Positions 5,687 to 6,687 of a DNA stretch of 6,687 bases are shown piece by piece. The stretch is taken from assembly GCA_016763255.1 (NCBI GenBank), contig JAESUA010000362.1:1-6687 (forward strand), read 5' to 3'. Within the stretch, counting starts at the first letter, position 1. Each line of letters opens with the position of its first letter. Source of the DNA: Magnetovibrio sp. Lineage in GTDB: Bacteria > Pseudomonadota > Alphaproteobacteria > Rhodospirillales > Magnetovibrionaceae. The position numbers were made by a program, and so were the translations under genes. Below the pieces are notes generated by a model. It was given only the letters and a program-made list of their open reading frames with translations. It did not search any database and was not told where the DNA came from.

Positions 5687-6538
5687 ATGAGCCAACAAGA
5701 TCACCATGATGTCCGCAAAACCGTGCGTGACAGCTACGCCACCATTGCCACCGACGGCGGCAATTCGGGCTGTTGTGCGCCTACATCTGGCGGCTCCAGC
5801 TGTTGTGGCCCCGCAGACGATGCCAAAATCCCCACGGCCGAGGAAATGAGCGCCTTTTTTGGCTATTCGGATGATGAGATGGCGGCGGTGCCCGATGGTG
5901 CCAATTTAGGTCTCGGTTGCGGCAACCCCCAGGCCATCGCCGACATGAAGGCCGGTGAAACGGTTATCGATTTAGGTTCTGGGGCCGGATTTGACGCCTT
6001 TTTGGCGGCCGGTAAAGTTGGTCCTTTAGGCCATGTGATCGGCATCGACATGACCCATGAAATGCTGACCAAGGCCCGTACAAACGCGGAGAAAGGCGGT
6101 TATGGCCATGTTGAATTTCGCCTTGGTGAAATCGAATACATGCCCATCGCCAACGATACCGCCGATGTGATCATCTCCAACTGTGTGATTAACCTTTCGC
6201 CCAATAAACCCCAGGTTATACGTGAAGCGTTTCGGGTGTTGAAATCCGGCGGACGTTTGGCGATTTCCGATGTGGTGGCGACCGCCGCGTTCCCCGATGA
6301 TTTCAAGGACGATGACCATTTGTTGTCGGGCTGCGTCACCGGGGCTTCGTTGGTGGGGGATTTACAAAGCTGGCTGGAAGAGGCCGGTTTCATCAATGTC
6401 TTCATCGACATCAAGGAAGAAAGCCGCGACGGCATTGCCGACTGGGCACCGGGTCGGGGCATCGAAAACTACGTTGTCTCCGCAATCATCACCGGCGAAA
6501 AACCGGCTGAGGGATGTTGTGTGAGCGGTACTTGCTGA
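5687..6538 (+). CDS. arsM: Arsenite S-adenosylmethionine methyltransferase
   Basis: Cytoplasmic SAM-dependent enzyme that methylates trivalent arsenic to mono-, di- and trimethyl forms, which are volatile or exported. The protein has 283 residues. Class I methyltransferase motif I is VIDLGSGAGFD (93-103), with the acidic ribose-binding residue Asp121 in IGIDMT. The three core arsenic-binding cysteines of the family are present: Cys78 in LGLGCGNP, Cys166 in ISNCVINL and Cys216 in SGCVTGA. N-terminal CC pairs (29-30, 39-40) supply the position of the fourth conserved cysteine. The C-terminus has a further CC pair at 277-278 and ends in Cys283 (GCCVSGTC), also usual in ArsM. Start is ATG 5687 with AAGGAG at 5675-5680, an optimal site. 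No arsR, acr3, arsB or arsC is in the window, so regulation is unknown. It lies 29 nt before a lipA-like gene and may be co-transcribed with it. Confidence 0.95.
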   Translation: MSQQDHHDVRKTVRDSYATIATDGGNSGCCAPTSGGSSCCGPADDAKIPTAEEMSAFFGYSDDEMAAVPDGANLGLGCGNPQAIADMKAGETVIDLGSGAGFDAFLAAGKVGPLGHVIGIDMTHEMLTKARTNAEKGGYGHVEFRLGEIEYMPIANDTADVIISNCVINLSPNKPQVIREAFRVLKSGGRLAISDVVATAAFPDDFKDDDHLLSGCVTGASLVGDLQSWLEEAGFINVFIDIKEESRDGIADWAPGRGIENYVVSAIITGEKPAEGCCVSGTC

Positions 6539-6567
6539 ACAAAGCACTTAAAGTTTATAGGGCCCCC

Positions 6568-6687
6568 ATGGAAACTGCAGACAAACCTAAATTTCGTCAT
6601 CCTGAGAAGCGCAATCTTCCGGACAAGCCCAGCCCGCGCAAGCCCAAGTGGAAAACTGCAATGGCTGGAAGAAAGAGAAGAAAAGGA
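6568..6687 (+). CDS. lipA: Lipoyl synthase, N-terminal fragment (3' partial)
   Basis: A reading frame opens with ATG 6568 (AGGG a few nt upstream, at about 6559-6562) and stays open for 40 codons to the window edge. The first 28 residues, containing FRHPEKRNLPDKPSPRKPKW, match the N-terminal wording of alphaproteobacterial lipoyl synthases (RHPEK..RPD.P..RKP.WIRVKAP). This is a radical-SAM enzyme that inserts sulfur into octanoyl-lysine on E2 lipoyl domains. Position after the pdh operon is also usual for lipA in this group. The iron-sulfur cysteine motifs lie beyond the edge, so the call rests on the N-terminus and context. After Trp28 (6649-6651) the expected IRVKAP is absent and the sequence becomes KTAMAGRKRRKG, which may be an end-of-contig error rather than real protein. 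Confidence 0.7.
   Translation, partial: METADKPKFRHPEKRNLPDKPSPRKPKWKTAMAGRKRRKG
6652..6687. other. Aberrant terminal 36 bases, ending in a 21-base purine run
   Basis: From 6652 the LipA similarity stops. Codons AGA, AGA, AAA and GGA appear, unlike the CGC/AAG usage just upstream. Bases 6667-6687 are all purines. A likely explanation is low-quality or chimeric sequence at a contig edge. A real insertion or divergent N-terminus cannot be excluded from this window alone. Confidence 0.5.

Noticed and set aside
1..6687. tRNA, rRNA or riboswitch genes
   Set aside because: No cloverleaf, rRNA wording or recognisable riboswitch core was seen. The gene-free stretches are all under 300 bases.

Overview
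The window reads as a fragment of an alphaproteobacterial chromosome, most likely from the Rhodospirillales (Magnetospirillum/Thalassospira-like). This is inferred from three things: protein wording typical of that group (the E1-beta, short E2 and E3 of the pyruvate dehydrogenase complex, and an Omp25/Omp31-type porin), the gene order pdhB-pdhC-lpd followed by lipA, and a CGTCATTGCGAG-type palindromic repeat. Both ends cut through genes (pdhB on the left, a lipA-like gene on the right), so this may be a whole short contig.

Left half (1-3721): a tight forward operon encodes the pyruvate dehydrogenase complex: E1 beta (5' end missing), E2 dihydrolipoyl acetyltransferase with one lipoyl domain, and E3 dihydrolipoyl dehydrogenase. 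Gaps are 15 and 11 nt. E2 carries the lipoyl-lysine, E1 acetylates it, and E3 reoxidises it.

Middle (3722-5433): an accessory-looking stretch. A small intact GIY-YIG nuclease gene sits between two direct copies of a palindromic repeat. The right copy is a composite 93-bp inverted-repeat element with a second, inverted half. A GNAT acetyltransferase gene starts 22 nt after that element. Converging on it, with only 10 nt between the stop codons, is a more AT-rich gene for an exported beta-barrel outer-membrane protein.

Right part (5434-6687): a 253-bp AT-rich divergent intergenic region holds plausible promoters in both directions and a perfect 9-bp inverted repeat with Fur-box-like wording. 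It is followed by arsM (arsenite S-adenosylmethionine methyltransferase), with no arsR or other ars gene in view. Then, 29 nt later, comes the first 28 codons of a lipoyl-synthase-like gene. The LipA-like wording stops abruptly at Trp28, and the last 36 bases look foreign or erroneous and end in 21 purines.

Two themes deserve a second look. The first is the GIY-YIG gene bracketed by palindromic repeats, which resembles a small nuclease-associated mobile cassette. The second is an arsenite-detoxifying enzyme placed between genes for lipoyl enzymes and lipoyl synthesis, because the lipoyl dithiol is the classic cellular target of trivalent arsenic.
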